A DNA stretch of 48,065 nt, from the NCBI GenBank assembly GCA_947473305.1, contig CANJCB010000030.1:1-48065 (forward strand), written 5' to 3'. The notes beneath the pieces are model-generated. The model saw nothing but the letters and a program-made list of their open reading frames with translations. It did no database searches and was not told where the DNA came from. The position numbers and the translations under genes are program-made. Positions 45,050 to 48,065 of this stretch are shown in pieces. Each line of letters opens with the position of its first letter. The stretch's first letter is position 1. Source of the stretch: Rhodospirillales bacterium. Its GTDB lineage: Bacteria; Pseudomonadota; Alphaproteobacteria; ATCC43930; CGMCC-115725.

Positions 45050-47151
45050 TGTCCCAGGCCAGCCAGGTTCGCACATATGACCCCGCAGCCAGCGTCGTCT
45101 TCCTGAAGACGAACGAGCGGTTCGGCGGTCTGTCGAACATGGCGCCCGGCTTTCCGCTGCGGGTGAACGGCGTTCGCATCCGCACGTCGGAAGCCCTCTA
45201 CCAGGCATGCCGCTTTCCGCACCTGCCCGAGGTGCAGCGCAAGATCATCGACGAGCACAGCCCGATGACGGCGAAGATGCGCAGCAAACCATTCCGCAAG
45301 GAGTCGCGGCCGGACTGGGACGCGGTGCGCGTGAAGATCATGCGCTGGTGCCTGAGGGTGAAGCTGGCGCAGAACTGGCGCGAGTTCGGCAGGCTGCTGC
45401 TGGCGACGGGAGACCGCCCCATCGTCGAACAATCCCGCAAGGATGATTTCTGGGGCGCGAAGGTCGCCGAGGACGGATCGCTCGTCGGCATGAACGTGCT
45501 GGGCCGCTTGCTGATGGAAGTTCGCGAGAAGCTGAAAAGCGATGAGGCGAGCTTGAAGTCCGTTGAGCCGCTGGCGATCCCCGAGTTCCTTCTGCTCCAG
45601 CAGCCGATCGAGATGATTTGCGCCGAGGTCTCCGCTTCGCGGCCAGCCGAGGTTGAGCCGCACGCGTCTTGGCCCGTCGCTGCGCCGCCCCCACGCGACC
45701 TGCCGCAACCCTCGCTTTTCGACCAGCCGATGATCGCCAAGGGTCGGATGGATATTCAAACCAGTCGCGTCGTCAAGGCCAAAGGCAACAAGAACCCCAC
45801 GCCCTATTCGGGGTATCGCGACAGCGGCCTACCTTGGCTTGGTCGGATCCCGCAGCATTGGGACGTGCGCCGCAACGGACGATTGTTCGCCGAGCGAAAT
45901 CAAACAGGCTTCGAGGACTTGCCGATCCTGGAGGTATCGCTGCGGACGGGCGTCAGGGTGCGCGACATGGAGAACGGCGCGCGCAAGCAGCAGATGACCG
46001 ACCGCAGCAAATACAAGCGCGCGGCCAAGGGTGACATCGCTTACAACATGATGCGGATGTGGCAAGGTGCCGTCGGCGTCGCGCCGGTCGATGGTCTCAT
46101 CAGCCCCGCCTATGTGGTGGCGCGTCCATTCGCCGAGGTCGAACCGCGCTACTACTCGTACCTGTTCAGAACCGCCGCCTATATGCGCGAGGTCAACAAG
46201 TTCTCGCGCGGCATCGTTTCAGACCGAAATCGGCTCTATTGGGACGAATTCAAGCAAATGCCGTCGGTCTTTCCGCCGACGGACGAACAGGCGCGGATCT
46301 CTGAGTTTCTCGAGGCGCATGGCCGCCTTGCGGCTCGCCTGATCCGCAATAAGCGGCGGCTGATTGGGCTGTTGAACGAGCAGAAGCGAGCGATCATCAA
46401 TCAGGCGGTCACGCGCGGGCTGAACCCCGACGCCCCGGTGAAGCCCACCGGTATCGTTTGGATGTCGGAAGTACCCGCGCACTGGGAGGTCACCCCGTTG
46501 CGCCACCTTTCGACTTGTCTAGACGGCAAACGGGTACCGCTCGAAGCATCTGCGCGTGAGAAGATGCTCGGTGATACCCCATACTGGGGCGCGAACCAGA
46601 TCATCGATCACTTGAACGACTTCTTGTTCGACGAAGATCTAGTCCTGCTCGGCGAAGACGGAGCGCCCTTCTTTGACCGCAACAAGTCAGTGGCGTTCTT
46701 CTCCCAAGGCAAGGTCTGGCCCAATAATCACATTCACGTCCTAAGACCCAAGCCAAGCAATCGGCCCGAGTTTATCGTGCATGCGCTAAATTGCGTAGAC
46801 TATATGAACTACGTCGGTGGCGCCACGCGTGACAAGCTCACGCAGAGCTATATGAAGGCCATCCCCATTCCGATCCCACCGAAGAGCGAGCAAGACGTCA
46901 TTCTCGAGCATTTAGAGCGGGAATGCGCGCCATTGGACGAAACGGCCAAACGGGCTGCGCGCGAGGTTGGGTTTATTCAGGAATATCGCGAGCGCCTGAT
47001 TGCCGATGTCGTTACAGGCAAGCTGGACGTGCGACAAATCGAAATCGCCGCGCCCGCGGACGAGCCGATCTTCGACGAAGATGACGCGCTGGAAGAGGAG
47101 CTGGAAGTCGACGATACCGACGTGGTGGAGGGAGCCGATGCCGACGACTGA
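45049..47151 (+). CDS. NADAR domain fused to type I specificity subunit HsdS
   Basis: One 700-residue chain in two parts. Residues about 14-162 are a NADAR (YbiA/DUF1768) domain: SVVFLKTNERFGGLSNMAPG, RTSEALYQACRF, a KIIDEHSPMTAKM segment, and DDFWG ... GMNVLGRLLMEVRE, all hallmarks of the family. YbiA cleaves N-glycosidic bonds of riboflavin intermediates, and other NADAR members remove ADP-ribose from guanine. After a linker (about 165-245), residues 250-690 are an HsdS with two target-recognition domains: first GLPWLGRIPQHWDVRR (260-275), second VWMSEVPAHWEVTPLRHL (470-487), each followed by conserved helices (FLEAHGRLAARL; LERECAPLDE). The tail is acidic. The ATG at 45049 overlaps the PRTase stop. 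Confidence 0.88.
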   Translation: MSQASQVRTYDPAASVVFLKTNERFGGLSNMAPGFPLRVNGVRIRTSEALYQACRFPHLPEVQRKIIDEHSPMTAKMRSKPFRKESRPDWDAVRVKIMRWCLRVKLAQNWREFGRLLLATGDRPIVEQSRKDDFWGAKVAEDGSLVGMNVLGRLLMEVREKLKSDEASLKSVEPLAIPEFLLLQQPIEMICAEVSASRPAEVEPHASWPVAAPPPRDLPQPSLFDQPMIAKGRMDIQTSRVVKAKGNKNPTPYSGYRDSGLPWLGRIPQHWDVRRNGRLFAERNQTGFEDLPILEVSLRTGVRVRDMENGARKQQMTDRSKYKRAAKGDIAYNMMRMWQGAVGVAPVDGLISPAYVVARPFAEVEPRYYSYLFRTAAYMREVNKFSRGIVSDRNRLYWDEFKQMPSVFPPTDEQARISEFLEAHGRLAARLIRNKRRLIGLLNEQKRAIINQAVTRGLNPDAPVKPTGIVWMSEVPAHWEVTPLRHLSTCLDGKRVPLEASAREKMLGDTPYWGANQIIDHLNDFLFDEDLVLLGEDGAPFFDRNKSVAFFSQGKVWPNNHIHVLRPKPSNRPEFIVHALNCVDYMNYVGGATRDKLTQSYMKAIPIPIPPKSEQDVILEHLERECAPLDETAKRAAREVGFIQEYRERLIADVVTGKLDVRQIEIAAPADEPIFDEDDALEEELEVDDTDVVEGADADD
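45739..45750 (+). promoter_or_regulatory. Possible internal translation start for HsdS alone
   Basis: AAGGG (45739-45743) lies four bases before an in-frame ATG at 45748 (Met234), right at the boundary between linker and HsdS domain. Use of this start would give a free HsdS of about 467 residues beside the NADAR fusion. Confidence 0.3.
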
Positions 47152-47995
47152 CACCAGCGAGAAAGGCCTCGAAGCTCTCATCGTCCGCGCGCTGGTCGAC
47201 GAGGCGGGCTATGTCGCCGGGGATTCGAAAGATTTCGACCGCGACCATACCATCGACGTGGTGAAGCTGTTCGCTTTTCTGAATGCCACTCAGCCAGACG
47301 CGGTCGAGGCATTGGGGATCGGAGAGGATGGCCCGAAGCAGCTGCAATTCCTGCACCGGCTGCAAGGCGAGATCGCGAAACGCGGTGTCATCGACGTGCT
47401 GCGCAAAGGAGTGAAACACGGCCCCGGCGCTGTGGAGCTGTTCTTCGGCACGCCGACGCCTGGCAACGCAAAGGCCAAGGAGTTGTTTGCCGCCAACATC
47501 TTTAGCGTCATCCGCCAACTACATTATTCGAAGGACGCGACCAAGCTGTCCCTAGACGTAGCTATCTTCATCAACGGCCTGCCCATCGCCACGTTTGAGC
47601 TGAAGAACAGCCTGACTAAGCAGACGGTCGAGGACGCGATCGAACAGTACAAGCGCGACCGCGATCCCAAGGAGCTGCTGTTCCAGTTCGGTCGCTGCGT
47701 CGTCCATTTCGCCGTGGACGACCAGGAGGTGCGGATGTGCACGCATCTGAAGGGTAAGGCGTCCTGGTTCCTGCCCTTCAATAAGGGCTGGGACGACGGC
47801 GCGGGAAACCCGCCTAACCCCCATGGGCTGAAGACCGACTATCTGTGGAAGCAGATTCTAACCAAGCGCAACCTAACCGACATCCTGGAAAACTATGCGC
47901 AGGTGGTCGAGGAGAGCGACGAGGGGGGCAAGAAGAAGTCGCCGAAGCAGTGTACGCCGTCAGCGTCTATGAGACAGAATTGGGGTATTGATTAG
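47138..47995 (+). pseudogene. hsdR: Type I restriction subunit HsdR, N-terminal nuclease part, truncated
   Basis: The frame starts at ATG 47138 after GGTGGAGGGA, overlapping the hsdS stop by 14 bases. Residues 1-271 match the HsdR N-terminus, with the PD-(D/E)xK nuclease core: Asp140 in KLSLDVAIF, and Glu154-Leu-Lys156 in ATFELKN, then EDAIEQYKRD. HsdR is usually near 1000 residues, with helicase/translocase domains after this point. Here sequence leaves the family after KKKSPKQ at 47950, adds 14 unrelated residues and stops at TAG (47993-47995). The junction coincides with a TGTACG insertion-element-like end. The motor domains needed for restriction are missing, at least up to the window edge. 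Confidence 0.83.
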
Positions 47996-48065
47996 AGGAG
48001 GGTTTTGGTCTCATCGCAGTGACGAAGGAACGAAGATGAGAGCAAAACCCGTGAGTTCGAAAGCC
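47951..48065 (+). mobile_element. Left end of an IS3-family-like insertion sequence (truncated by window)
   Basis: Starts with TGTACGCCG at the exact place where hsdR coding sequence ends. It carries about 85 bases of non-coding leader and then a transposase start. The TGT end and leader length suit IS3-family elements. The other end and a target duplication are beyond the window. Confidence 0.6.
48036..48065 (+). CDS. Transposase OrfA start, IS3-family-like (only 10 codons in window)
   Basis: ATG at 48036 opens MRAKPVSSKA after a GAAGGAACGAAG ribosome site. I recall this start from IS3-group transposases with an N-terminal HTH, but ten residues cannot prove it. Confidence 0.5.
   Translation, partial: MRAKPVSSKA

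Noticed and set aside
39626-48065. Direct repeat of the tRNA-Arg 3' end as an attR site
   Set aside because: Looked for the T-arm/acceptor sequence to the right of the tRNA; none is in the window.

Overview
The window looks like chromosome from a GC-rich alphaproteobacterium, most probably of a Rhodospirillales-like lineage. The markers are a GcrA-type cell-cycle regulator, a two-domain cold-shock protein, a DUF4167 gene between prmC and clpB, an RpoH promoter of the alphaproteobacterial form, a full minCDE operon and the lysC / nitronate monooxygenase / ptsP order. Genus and species cannot be read from the sequence.

Positions 1-39,700 are housekeeping chromosome. From the left: the tail of a spore-coat-U-like secreted protein; a peptidoglycan pair (L,D-transpeptidase plus MepK-like M15 endopeptidase); a beta-propeller protein; a HAD-IIA phosphatase; pyrD with a DUF952 gene; a DinG-like iron-sulfur helicase; a DcaP-like porin behind a tandem-duplicated HTH regulator; a TerB-like protein; a hisC-type aminotransferase; tatA; a nuclease-fold membrane protein; minCDE; a MoxR/VWA pair; gcrA; a double cold-shock protein; ubiG; lysC; a flavin oxidoreductase; ptsP; a RodZ-like protein; ispG; hisS; hemA-prfA-prmC, joined by 4-base GTGA overlaps; DUF4167; clpB under a sigma-32 promoter; an HTH/Gln-rich protein; and an acyl-CoA synthetase.

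A tRNA-Arg(CCT) gene at 39,626-39,702 marks a sharp change. To its right the window holds a defence island. One rightward operon encodes a type I methyltransferase (HsdM), a GmrSD-like DUF262 protein with an HNH-type tail, a phosphoribosyltransferase-fold protein, a NADAR domain fused in frame to the specificity subunit HsdS, and the start of HsdR. HsdR is cut after about 271 codons by what looks like the left end of an IS3-family insertion sequence, which runs off the window.

The most unusual object is this hsdM / DUF262 / PRTase / NADAR-HsdS / hsdR operon. It combines classical methylation-based recognition, a type IV-like nuclease candidate, and two enzymes of nucleoside, ADP-ribose or N-glycosidic chemistry, one of them covalently joined to the DNA-recognition subunit. 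The IS insertion probably removed restriction while leaving modification and the accessory enzymes intact. All functional statements rest on motifs read by eye; no database search was possible.
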